The notes beneath the pieces are model-generated. The model ran no database searches. It had not been told where the DNA came from and saw only the letters and a program-made list of their open reading frames with translations. 64,000 bases of DNA from Akkermansiaceae bacterium (GTDB taxonomy: Bacteria; Verrucomicrobiota; Verrucomicrobiia; Verrucomicrobiales; Akkermansiaceae). The stretch covers positions 1-64,000 of the forward strand of contig JAPKCM010000019.1 in the NCBI GenBank assembly GCA_028822935.1, read 5' to 3'. The position numbers were made by a program, and so were the translations under genes. Of the stretch, positions 43,701-50,987 are shown piece by piece. Positions within the stretch are counted from its first letter, which is position 1; each line of letters starts with the position of its first letter.

Positions 43701-44021
43701 CTAACGGTGAAAACGGGGCAGCCGGTGAAGCTGGTTTTTTCAAACCCGGATGTGACGGAACACAACCTTCTCATTCTTGCAAAGGATACGCCGATTCAGG
43801 AGATTGGTGAGGCGGCTAATTTGATGGCAGCCGATCCGGAGGCGGCGAAGAAAGATTATATCCCGGATGACAAGCGCATCATGCATGCGACGAAGATGTT
43901 GAAGCAGGCGCAGAGGCAGACTCTTCGTTTCATTGCTCCAAGTGAGCCTGGAAATTATCCCTATCTTTGCACCTTCCCCGGGCATTGGACGATCATGAAG
44001 GGGGTCCTGGTGGTGAAGTAG
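40794..44021 (+). CDS. SGNH-like / beta-propeller / HEAT / cupredoxin protein
   Basis: The 1075-residue exported protein has a signal peptide (residues 1-18) and four parts. A GDSL/SGNH-hydrolase-like domain covers about 80-300, with an IALIGNLLLDAE start and an ETGHGFF block. A PVC-type dehydrogenase propeller covers about 385-720 (IAMRWDKHGRLWV, LTDQDGDGKMDHREIVF). Helical repeats cover about 730-920. The C-terminal cupredoxin (about 950-1075) has likely copper ligands His near 990 (TEHNLLIL), Cys1059, His1064 and Met1068 in YLCTFPGHWTIMKG. The usual CxxCH heme of related proteins is missing, so copper may replace heme as the electron carrier. The start at 40794 suits the signal peptide; 40752 is in frame. 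Confidence 0.82.
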   Translation: MRLFILFLLSIFPVVAQVGDQQAKDKSRDPSKANEKDGRNEKVKAKTPEKDPELAKYYINLKTSPRPEKAEPVVTTLPLKLEKGARIALIGNLLLDAERRYGHLETLLHQHHPNHELTVRNLAWPADEVDLMPRPDNFGDLDQHLHYFKADVIIAAYGFNESFAGLEGLPAFEKRLEKFLIHLRTQGYNGTSGPQIVLLSPVLGENKSGVRGGMMNSNNLVLYTHAMGKVAKKNGVGFIKLLSRDVTKNQTIDGHALNETGHGFFADATFRGLTDEDPTVVDKALRKLVVDKATQFFYRYRPLNTFYYTGGRNKSYGYLDFLPAMRNFDLMVANRDQAIHQTVSTGKLAQPDDSNVPRLDEVLLSRGANKFLSVAEEKAAFRVDPRFEVNCFASEEDFPEMACPIAMRWDKHGRLWVSTSVTYPHVYPGQKPCDKIIILEDTDQDGKADKCSTWADDLHIPLSFVLDGKGGVYCSEQPHLTHLTDQDGDGKMDHREIVFTGFGCEDSHHSLHDFTWTPGGDLLFRESIFHNTQVETVYGPIRAKNSSWFLYHPSTRKLTAFGAYPNTNPWGVTFDKWGNHVASHPVFASTFHATNPAYPTQHPRVGKNFQAYSGTCGQDFVSHDFWPKEMQGGFIKARYKPTNKIEFHTWTEKEDHFEEEFQFDLIFSRNLSFIPVDLMFGPRGDLYICDWYNPVKGHAQYSLRDPRRDRKAGRIWRVIPKGAKLPEAPKIASASIDELLEHLESPHYRTRYRAKVELRGRAAAEVVERLSVWRKDLEEPLQRLEALWLQQAFDMKILSDENFNYLESLIRGEDELVATAAFGVLRFAKLGPGQMDQLLAYGVSHSSQHVRREAVICASYVLSSESNPSLGAIDILSSRRQSVVQIISPVLDLPAGQHLSYAVTTAFNSAALKPYWLPDTAEKLKKFATIEEVKKDSRSMEQKKFDRQKNLVTLKVGTIPERLLFTKDKLTVKTGQPVKLVFSNPDVTEHNLLILAKDTPIQEIGEAANLMAADPEAAKKDYIPDDKRIMHATKMLKQAQRQTLRFIAPSEPGNYPYLCTFPGHWTIMKGVLVVK

Positions 44022-44068
44022 GGTGTGGCCGACTTGCACTTGGCAGGAGAGCTGCCGGGGCAAGAAAA

Positions 44069-44100
44069 AGAGCCACACCCAATATGGGGGTGACTCTTCG
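44069..44100. terminator. Imperfect hairpin between convergent genes
   Basis: AAGAGCCACACCC pairs with GGGGGTGACTCTT with two mismatches around a short loop. The A-rich run before it gives a T-run on the minus strand. It fits the end of the thioredoxin gene (minus) and perhaps of the propeller gene (plus). Confidence 0.4.
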
Positions 44101-44120
44101 GTAAATTATTTCGCTTGATC

Positions 44121-45047
44121 TTACTCTTTCTCAGTTGCTTCGGCCTTCATCTTTTCGAGGCGGGGTTTGAAGCTGGCGGCTCCCTTTCCATATTGGCTTT
44201 CGGGATTCACGGCGACGATTTCGTCGAGAAGTTTCTCGGCGGCCTCGAAATTATTGTCCTTCATGAGGATGTTGAATTTGATGCTCAGGATTTCTTGCTT
44301 TTTCTCGCCATCGACCTTGTGAGTCTTGATGAACGAATCGACGAGAGCGAGTGCTTCGTCAGTCTTTCCAGCTTCCATGGCCGTCTGGAGTCCGCTCTCC
44401 AAGCCAAACATGGCTTCTTTCTGCTTCTTCTTCGCAGTGAAGCCGGTGACATCTTCGGGGTCGTTCTTGATAATTTCTTCTTCGGCCTTCACATAGTGTG
44501 AGGCGTGGCCTTCGGGCATTTCTGCGAGGATTGCGAAGAGGGCTTTTGCCTTATCGAGACCTTCGGATTTTCTGGCGGTTGCGAGTTCCTCACCGAGTTC
44601 CTTTTTACTATTTTGAATTTCGGAGAGGTGCTTGAGGTAGGCTTCGGGACCACCTTCTTGATAACCTGTTTTGGCGTAAGGGCGGCCTTGGGCATCCATG
44701 AGGAGGATGCTTGGAAAACCCTTAATGGCGTAGCTGGCCTGAAGCTTTTCGTTTTGGGCGATGGTGGCTTCGTCCATCTTCGACTTGTCCCTGGGGTAGT
44801 CGAGTTCCACGAGGATGTAGTTTTCGGCGATGCCCTTCTTGAAGGGATCGTGCTGAAAGACTTCTTTGTTAAGCTTGATGCACCATCCGCACCAATCGGA
44901 GCCGGTGAAATCAACCAGAAGGTCTTTATTTTCGGCTGCGGCCTTCTTTTTGGCGGCTTCAAAGTCGTGCATCCAACCCTCACCACCAGCGAAGCTGAGG
45001 GAGGTGGTCAGGAGGGCGAGGGTGGTAATGAGGGATGTTGTTTTCAT
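44121..45047 (-). CDS. Secreted thioredoxin-like protein with helical C-terminus
   Basis: The 308-residue protein has a signal peptide (MKTTSLITTLALLTTSLSFA). A thioredoxin fold follows with the redox pair in SDWCGWCIKL near residue 53 and the cis-proline region IKGFPSILLMD near residue 109. From about residue 150 to the end it is helical and Ala/Glu/Lys-rich, TPR-like (DEALALVDSFIKTHK, NNFEAAEKLLDEIVAVNP). It probably reduces or isomerises disulfides in the periplasm, for example in cytochromes or sulfatases; this is inference. It is monocistronic on the minus strand. Confidence 0.85.
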   Translation of the reverse strand: MKTTSLITTLALLTTSLSFAGGEGWMHDFEAAKKKAAAENKDLLVDFTGSDWCGWCIKLNKEVFQHDPFKKGIAENYILVELDYPRDKSKMDEATIAQNEKLQASYAIKGFPSILLMDAQGRPYAKTGYQEGGPEAYLKHLSEIQNSKKELGEELATARKSEGLDKAKALFAILAEMPEGHASHYVKAEEEIIKNDPEDVTGFTAKKKQKEAMFGLESGLQTAMEAGKTDEALALVDSFIKTHKVDGEKKQEILSIKFNILMKDNNFEAAEKLLDEIVAVNPESQYGKGAASFKPRLEKMKAEATEKE

Positions 45048-45127
45048 TCTTCGTTTGGTAAGAGGGTGGACCCTCGCTCTTTATTCCCGTGGTGTCGAAT
45101 TGAATTCCGGGGAGAGATTCAAGGGGA

Positions 45128-45646
45128 GACGCTTTTTGCGAAAGTGAGTTCTGAGGTGAGTGGGGTTGATTTTATCAAGGTGGTCGATGAAACCCACCCG
45201 CGTGGCCGCTTGTTTCTTACCCGGGTGGCTTGGAGAAGGCGCAGAAGTTTGTCTGCGACACCCTGGAGTCTGGTTTCTTGATCAATGACGGATCTGGTCA
45301 GTTTACCTTCCGGGTTTTTCCGCGCATCGCGCAGATTACGACGGTGCAGGGATTTACTTTTTTCGACTTCAATGGGGACGGGCACTTGGATCTCGCGAGG
45401 GCTCAAAATTTCTACAATCCCCAGTTTGAAACAGAGCCTTATGCCGCTGCGGTTGGGCTCTTAATGGCGGGCGATGGTGCGGGGGACTTTACTCCAGTTG
45501 AGCCGAGAGAAAGTGGCATTCTTTTACGTAGTGATCCCCGTGGACTGGAGGCTGTCGATCTCGATGGTGATGGAGTCCTCAATTTCGTTTGTCCGCTCAA
45601 TCACGCTCCCTTGCTTTGGCAAAAGGGAAACTCTCTCAAAAAATGA
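45128..45646 (+). pseudogene. Remnant of an FG-GAP/ASPIC-UnbV-type protein gene
   Basis: A first block in one frame (SSEVSGVDFIKVVDETHP) resembles the usual opening of exported FG-GAP/UnbV proteins. From about 45230, in another frame, GFTFFDFNGDGHLDLARAQN and GLEAVDLDGDGVLNFVCPLN are clear FG-GAP/VCBS calcium-binding repeats. Normally several hundred residues separate such blocks; here only a few bases do. There is no signal peptide. A deletion and a frameshift have removed most of the gene. The final TGA overlaps the ATG of the sulfatase gene, as in an operon. Confidence 0.65.
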
Positions 45647-47100
45647 TTCTTAAGACTGCTTTTCTCTCTGTTTTTACCGCCTCAATCGCGGTAGCGGCGA
45701 AACCGAATATCGTTTACTTGATCTGCGATGACCTTGGCTATGGAGACATCCACTGCCTCGCTCCCGAGACTTCTAAGATTGCCACGCCTTGTGCCGATCA
45801 GCTCGCCAAGGAGGGAATGATTTTTACCGATGCGCATTCCGGTTCTTCGGTGTGCACGCCCACGCGCTACGGGATTATGACGGGGCGCTACAGCTGGCGG
45901 ACGCCGCTTCAAAAAGGTGTGGTAGTGGGCTTTGCTCCGAACATCATCGCGGAAAATCGTCCCACCGTGGCGAGCTTTTTGAAGACGCAAGGTTACCACA
46001 CCGGGATCGTTGGGAAATGGCATATGAATTTTGACTACCGTGATCCGAAGTCGAAGGAGATTTTGAAGCGCAAGAAGCACAAGCGTCCGCCGGTGGGCTC
46101 GCTCATCGCCGATGGTCCGCTCACCCGGGGCTTCGATTATTTTCACGGCTTCCACCATGCCCGAGAGATGGAAGCAGTGATGGAGAATGATCGTGTCATT
46201 GAGCACGATGATCCGATTAATATGCTCCCGCGACTGACGAAAAAGGTCGTCGAGTATATTGATTCCCGCGCGGGCAAAGAGGATCCCTTTTTTCTCTATG
46301 TCCCGCTCGGTTCGCCCCACACGCCGATTCTTCCGTCGGAGGCATGGCAGGGCAAAAGTAAGCTCGGCAAGTATGGCGATTTTGTGATGGAGACGGACGC
46401 GGTGCTCGGCGAGATCAGCAAGGCGCTGAAGAAGCATGGGATGAGCGAAAACACGCTCGTTATTTTCACGAGCGACAATGGCTGTTCGAAGGCGGCTGAT
46501 ATTTCCAAGCTGGCTGCCGGGGGACATCAAGTGAGCGCGCATTTGCGTGGCTCGAAAGCGGATATTTGGGAGGGCGGACACCGCATTCCCTTCATTGTCC
46601 GCTGGCCGGGGAAGGTCGCTCCTGGCACGCACTCCGACCAGCTCATCTGCCTCACCGACCTACTCGCCACCACCGCCGGAATTTTGGACGAAAAAGTTCC
46701 TGCCGGGAGTGCCGAGGATAGCGTGAGTTTTCTCCCCGTCCTTTCTGGAAAGCCCATTGTCTCTACCCGCAGAGGAGTGATCCACCACTCCGTCTCGGGT
46801 CACTTCGCCTACCGCCTCGGCAAGTGGAAGCTCGCTCTCGCAAAAGGCTCCGGCGGTTGGTCGTCGCCTAAGGAAAACAAAGTCCCCGCCGATCAGCCAC
46901 CCGCCCAGCTCTACGATCTCGAGAGCGACCCCAGCGAGACCACGAATCTCTATCTCAAAAAACCAGAGGTCGTGAAGAGACTCCTCACGCATCTCGAAGA
47001 AGACGTCGCCCGTGGTCGCACCACTGCTGGACCTGCTTCAGCGAATGACTTCCCTGATATCCGCCTCTGGAAAAGCGGGAAGGCACCTGCTGGGAAGTAG
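45643..47100 (+). CDS. Secreted sulfatase (S1 family)
   Basis: The 485-residue type I sulfatase has a signal peptide (residues 1-19). The sulfatase start motif NIVYLICDDLGYGD supplies two metal-binding Asp residues. The formylglycine site is Cys71 in CTPTR, which needs activation by an anSME or FGE. VIFTSDNGC near residue 280 gives the second metal-binding pair and GGHRIPFIVRWPGK follows near residue 310. It should hydrolyse a sulfate ester on a polysaccharide or oligosaccharide in the periplasm. The start is ATG 45643, overlapping the stop of the decayed FG-GAP gene. The substrate is unknown. Confidence 0.93.
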   Translation: MILKTAFLSVFTASIAVAAKPNIVYLICDDLGYGDIHCLAPETSKIATPCADQLAKEGMIFTDAHSGSSVCTPTRYGIMTGRYSWRTPLQKGVVVGFAPNIIAENRPTVASFLKTQGYHTGIVGKWHMNFDYRDPKSKEILKRKKHKRPPVGSLIADGPLTRGFDYFHGFHHAREMEAVMENDRVIEHDDPINMLPRLTKKVVEYIDSRAGKEDPFFLYVPLGSPHTPILPSEAWQGKSKLGKYGDFVMETDAVLGEISKALKKHGMSENTLVIFTSDNGCSKAADISKLAAGGHQVSAHLRGSKADIWEGGHRIPFIVRWPGKVAPGTHSDQLICLTDLLATTAGILDEKVPAGSAEDSVSFLPVLSGKPIVSTRRGVIHHSVSGHFAYRLGKWKLALAKGSGGWSSPKENKVPADQPPAQLYDLESDPSETTNLYLKKPEVVKRLLTHLEEDVARGRTTAGPASANDFPDIRLWKSGKAPAGK

Positions 47101-47298
47101 GTTGCGGGATCTCTCCACTTTCCAGTGATTGTTTCTCCTCACCCAAGCAAGACCCACAAAAACGAAACGTCAGAAAGACCCCCGGACCGTCCCACCCGAT
47201 GAGGGAATGGGAGCACCACCACTAGACTTCTTTCCACGCGATCCCCAGGATTTTCATTCTTGGAAGAGCGAGAAGAGCCGTCAGAGTGATCTCAAGAA
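47101..47298 (+). other. Intergenic region between two sulfatase genes
   Basis: These 198 bases hold no supported reading frame, repeat or strong hairpin. The spacing suggests that the second sulfatase has its own promoter, but no clear promoter motif was seen. Confidence 0.4.
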
Positions 47299-48786
47299 AT
47301 GACACCCTCTCGACTTGCTCCCATTTTCTTCGGCCTCTTCAGCAGTGCAGTGTTGTCAGCGGCTCGACCCAACGTGCTTCTGATTCTCGTTGATGATTTG
47401 AAGCCGGCGCTTGGGTGCTATGGCGATCCGCTTGCCAAGACTCCGCATATTGATGCGCTGGCATCCCGGGGGATGCGCTTCGATCTTGCTTACTGCAATC
47501 AGGCGGTTTGTGCGCCTTCCCGCTTCACGCTGATGCTGGGGTCGCACTCGACCTCGACGGGGCTTTATGGTTTGGGTTCGAACTTGAGAGCGAGGATTCC
47601 TGATGCCGTGACGATGCCGCAGCATTTTGCGGAGCATGGCTATCGCACAGAGTCGCTTGGCAAGGTTTTTCATATCGGCCACGGAAACGAGGGAGATCCG
47701 AAGTCGTTTTCGGTGCCGCATTTTAAAGAAAAAGTGATCGAGTATCTCGATCCGGCGTCGAAGCCTGATGGCAAGCTGACCCGGGAAGAAGCGATGTTTA
47801 CCAACACGCCTGCTCCGAAAGGGGGGATGAATTCGCTGCCACGGGGCGCGGCCTTTGAATCACCGGATGTCGGCGATGATGCCTACGCCGATGGCCGGGT
47901 CGCGGTGGAGACGATCAAGCGGCTTCAGGCGGCGAAGAAACGGCGGGGTGACGACGGGACGCCCTTTTTTATCACCGCAGGATTTGCGCGGCCCCATCTT
48001 CCATTCTCGGCTCCCAAGAAATACTGGGATCTCTATCAGCCCGATCAATTCACTCTCGCCGGGAACAAAGATCACCCGAAAGATTCTCCGGCGGTGGCGC
48101 ACAAGCGAGGAGGGGAGATTCGCAATTATTTTCCGGTCCCGGATAAGTCAGACAAGCGCCAGATCGATGATGCCCTCGCTCGTCAGCTCATCCATGGCTA
48201 CTATGCCTCGACTTCCTACGTCGATGCTCAGATTGGCCGAGTGATCGCCGAGCTGGATCGATTGGAGCTCAGCAAAAACACGATCATCGTTTTGTGGGGC
48301 GATCATGGCTTTCATCTTGGCGATCTTGGGATCTGGACGAAGCACACCAACTACGAGCAGGCGAATCGCATTCCGATTTTGATCCATGCTCCCGGAGTGA
48401 CGAAGCCTCAGAGTGCGACCAAGCAGCTTGCTGAGTCCGTCGATATTTACCCCACGCTTGCAGAGCTGGCCGGGCTTCCCGCTCCTGCGGGTCCCCAGCC
48501 GATTGACGGACTGAGTTTGGTCCCAGTCTTGAAGGATCCAAGGGCGCGTGTCCGTGACCATGCTTTCCATGCCTATCCTAAAAGAAAACTGGGGAGAGCG
48601 ATTCGGACCGAGCGTTACCGCTTGGTGGAGTGGAGGGGGAAGGGTTCGACGGAATACGAACTCTACGATTATCAGAAGGACGCCTCGGAAAAAGTGAATC
48701 TCGCGAATCAGAAGCCAGCCGTGCGGGATCGTTTGAAAGCAATTTTGGCGAAACATCCGGAGCCGTGGAAGAAGGCGAAAAAGTAA
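47299..48786 (+). CDS. Secreted sulfatase, iduronate-2-sulfatase-like (S1 family)
   Basis: The 495-residue protein has a signal peptide (residues 1-21), then NVLLILVDDLKPALGCYGD, typical of iduronate-2-sulfatase-like (S1_7) enzymes. The formylglycine site is Cys71 in CAPSR. Other active-site blocks are LGKVFHIGHGN near residue 118, FARPHLPFSAP near residue 230 and WGDHGFHLGDLGIWTKHTNYE near residue 333. It should remove 2-O-sulfates or similar groups from uronic-acid-containing glycans; that specificity is inferred from the family. A DUF1080 gene follows 48 bases later. Confidence 0.92.
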   Translation: MTPSRLAPIFFGLFSSAVLSAARPNVLLILVDDLKPALGCYGDPLAKTPHIDALASRGMRFDLAYCNQAVCAPSRFTLMLGSHSTSTGLYGLGSNLRARIPDAVTMPQHFAEHGYRTESLGKVFHIGHGNEGDPKSFSVPHFKEKVIEYLDPASKPDGKLTREEAMFTNTPAPKGGMNSLPRGAAFESPDVGDDAYADGRVAVETIKRLQAAKKRRGDDGTPFFITAGFARPHLPFSAPKKYWDLYQPDQFTLAGNKDHPKDSPAVAHKRGGEIRNYFPVPDKSDKRQIDDALARQLIHGYYASTSYVDAQIGRVIAELDRLELSKNTIIVLWGDHGFHLGDLGIWTKHTNYEQANRIPILIHAPGVTKPQSATKQLAESVDIYPTLAELAGLPAPAGPQPIDGLSLVPVLKDPRARVRDHAFHAYPKRKLGRAIRTERYRLVEWRGKGSTEYELYDYQKDASEKVNLANQKPAVRDRLKAILAKHPEPWKKAKK

Positions 48787-48834
48787 GTTTGGCGGATCGC
48801 TGAATGAATCGTAGAGTTCCTGCGTAAGTAGATC

Positions 48835-49524
48835 ATGATGAAATCGAGTATTTTTTTCTCTGTCCTCCTCTCGGTGGGATCCCTCTTCGCCGATGATGCG
48901 AAACCTGTCTCACTCTTTAACGGGAAAGATCTCACCGGGTGGCACAGCGATGTCCCGGCCGCGGATAAGAAGCCTGACATGAAGCCGAGCTTCGTGGCTC
49001 GCGATGGCATGCTCGTCAGTCTGGGGAAGCCTGGTGGTCACCTCATCACGGACAAGGTTTACGAGAACTATCGCCTCGAGGTAGAGTATCGCTTTGTCGA
49101 TCAGCCCGGAAATTGTGGGGTCTTGGTCCACTCTTCCAAACCGCGTGTTCTCTACGAGATGTTTCCCAGCTCGATCGAGGTCCAGATGCATCACACCAAT
49201 GCCGGCGACTTTTGGTGCATCGGTGAGAATATTGAAGTTCCCGATATGGTGAAGCGTCGGCCCAAGGGTAAAAAACAGAAATGGGGTGGCGCACAAGGCG
49301 ATTCCCGTCGGATTTTGAATCTCACCGATGGCTCAGAGAAGGCGGTGGGCGAGTGGAACAAAATAGTCATCGAATGCCAGGGCAACGAAGTGAAGGTCTG
49401 GGTCAATGGTGACTTTGTGAATCACGGGAAAAACTGCACGGTTTCCAAAGGGCAGATCGCAGTTCAGGCAGAAGGAGTGGAGGTCGAATTTAAGACGCTC
49501 GATATTTCTCTCTTGAAGAAGTAG
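48835..49524 (+). CDS. DUF1080 (3-keto-disaccharide hydrolase-like) secreted protein
   Basis: The 229-residue protein has a signal peptide (residues 1-20) and a single concanavalin-like jelly-roll domain. SLFNGKDLTGWHSD near residue 25, NCGVLVHSSKP near residue 97, SIEVQMHHTNAGDFW near residue 118 and EWNKIVIECQGNEVKVWVNG near residue 178 are DUF1080 signatures. The family includes enzymes that cleave 3-keto-glycosides and is expanded in PVC bacteria. Its pairing with a sulfatase suggests a step in polysaccharide breakdown. There are two possible ATGs, at 48835 and 48838. Confidence 0.9.
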   Translation: MMKSSIFFSVLLSVGSLFADDAKPVSLFNGKDLTGWHSDVPAADKKPDMKPSFVARDGMLVSLGKPGGHLITDKVYENYRLEVEYRFVDQPGNCGVLVHSSKPRVLYEMFPSSIEVQMHHTNAGDFWCIGENIEVPDMVKRRPKGKKQKWGGAQGDSRRILNLTDGSEKAVGEWNKIVIECQGNEVKVWVNGDFVNHGKNCTVSKGQIAVQAEGVEVEFKTLDISLLKK

Positions 49525-49538
49525 CCGCTTCTTAAAGC

Positions 49539-49661
49539 CTACTTCTTCGCGCTTTTGAGTGATGCGAGGTAGGCGATGAGGAGTTGAAGATTCTCGATGT
49601 TTTTAGCGAGAGTGAATTGGGTGCGTTGGGCGCTGTGTTCGAGGAGGGCTTTGCTAGTTTC
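49539..49661 (-). pseudogene. C-terminal stump on the minus strand
   Basis: Minus-strand codons read SKALLEHSAQRTQFTLAKNI, then ENLQLLIAYLASLKSAKK and TAG. The ending resembles the last helix of PVC-type cytochrome c or heme-binding domains (NLQLLIAYLASL). It lies downstream of, and in a different frame from, the metallopeptidase gene. Most of the original gene is missing. Confidence 0.4.
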
Positions 49662-50814
49662 CCGCGACGGGATATTTGAGGTGAAGTCTCTGCCAGTATT
49701 CTTTCCAGTATTTGTCGAAGAATTCGAGTCCGGCGATGCGGATGTCTTCAGATTCTTTGGCGACGGGGGCGGAGGCTGGATCGTAATTTTTCAGGTGTTC
49801 TTCGCCAGCGCGGTCCCGGGGTGAAGCGAAGGTCCATTTATTATCTCCGAGGATGTCGGCGAGGAATTTTGCGAAGACGGGGTCGTAAGCTTTGATCTGA
49901 TCACGAGTGTGAATGTGATTGTGATCGTGGTCCATGGTGCGGTTTGTGTTGTACCAACACTGGACACCTTCGGCGAAATACTCGGCGCGATTTTTGGCGG
50001 CATAGCATCGTTTCTTTCCGCCGAAGACGATGAGAATTTTATCTTTTCTGGTCACTTTGACATCGGCAGTGGTGGGCTTTCCGTTGACGAGGATATCGCC
50101 TCCATTGAGGCATTTTTTGAGGAATGTCGATGGTTGGTCGGGGAAGGCTTTGATCAGTTCGTTAAGTAAGCTGACCGGTTTGTCACCGGTGATTCGACGG
50201 AAGCGTTGCGCGGCCCGGCCATCGTTCCAGAGTCCCATGGTCGAGGCGTTGATGAAGGTCCGGGTCCAGCGTTTGTTGAGTTCCTCGTCAAATCCGGCGC
50301 CGTGGATGACGTGGCCGAATTCGTGGATGAGAATGCTTTCGATCTGCATCCCTCCTTCGTATTCCATGACGTCTTCTTCGGCGAAAAGGACGACGCTTCG
50401 GCCTTTGACGTTGGTGAGGAATCCTCTTTGGCGCCAGTTGTAGAAGTCGAGTTCCTTGCCGGTTTTATCAGACTTGAATTCTGGAAGGTCTGAGGTGAGC
50501 TCTTCATGACCTACGAGAAGGCAGAGGACTTTTTGATCGCGGATGCGCCGGGCGATGGGAGGCTTGAGGTCCTTCATCATCCGGTCGAAGAGGTAGGCGG
50601 CTTCTTTGTGGACGACATCCGGAACCTTATTTGAGGTGGCGATGAGAATGTCCTGCACCATTGTCGTTTTGGTGTAGAATGCGGGATCAAGGTGGTATTC
50701 AGCGGCAATTTCCGGCTTCAGGGGTTTGATCTCATGGGCGGTGGCTGTGGAGAGCAGAATGAGGGAACTCAGGGGAGCGAGGCGTCTGAGTGATTGATGA
50801 AGTAATCTGGACAT
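49654..50814 (-). CDS. Secreted zinc metallopeptidase (HExxH)
   Basis: The 386-residue protein has a signal peptide (ending about ...STATAHE). The zinc-binding motif is H164-E165-F-G-H168 in ILIHEFGHVIH. AEYFAEGVQCWYNTN near residue 290 probably supplies the third ligand (Glu), as in gluzincins such as the anthrax lethal-factor-like group. DHDHNHIHTRDQIKAYDP follows. It is secreted and probably degrades or processes proteins in the periplasm. No close named family was recognised. The cysteine peptidase gene lies upstream on the same strand. Confidence 0.75.
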   Translation of the reverse strand: MSRLLHQSLRRLAPLSSLILLSTATAHEIKPLKPEIAAEYHLDPAFYTKTTMVQDILIATSNKVPDVVHKEAAYLFDRMMKDLKPPIARRIRDQKVLCLLVGHEELTSDLPEFKSDKTGKELDFYNWRQRGFLTNVKGRSVVLFAEEDVMEYEGGMQIESILIHEFGHVIHGAGFDEELNKRWTRTFINASTMGLWNDGRAAQRFRRITGDKPVSLLNELIKAFPDQPSTFLKKCLNGGDILVNGKPTTADVKVTRKDKILIVFGGKKRCYAAKNRAEYFAEGVQCWYNTNRTMDHDHNHIHTRDQIKAYDPVFAKFLADILGDNKWTFASPRDRAGEEHLKNYDPASAPVAKESEDIRIAGLEFFDKYWKEYWQRLHLKYPVAGN

Positions 50815-50834
50815 TGGTGAGGGGCTTGGAGGGG

Positions 50835-50984
50835 TTATTGGGTGAGGGAGGCCTTAAAGGGGAGTTCTCGGGCAGTGAGCCAACCCGAAGGGGTGAGATC
50901 TTTTCCGCCGTCTTTCATGCCAAGCAGGACCACTTCGATTTCCTTTCCGACCATGGAGTCATCGAGCGGGAAGAAGTATCCTAA
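50835..50984 (-). pseudogene. In-frame C-terminal extension or remnant after the C1B peptidase stop
   Basis: Beyond the TAA (50990-50988) of the cysteine peptidase, the same frame stays open for 50 codons: GYFFPLDDSMVGKEIEVVLL, GMKDGGKDLTPSGWLTAREL, then PFKASLTQ and TAA. The composition is protein-like. Either the peptidase gene lost a C-terminal domain through a stop codon, or this is the tail of another deleted gene that is in phase by chance. Confidence 0.4.
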
Positions 50985-50987
50985 CGT

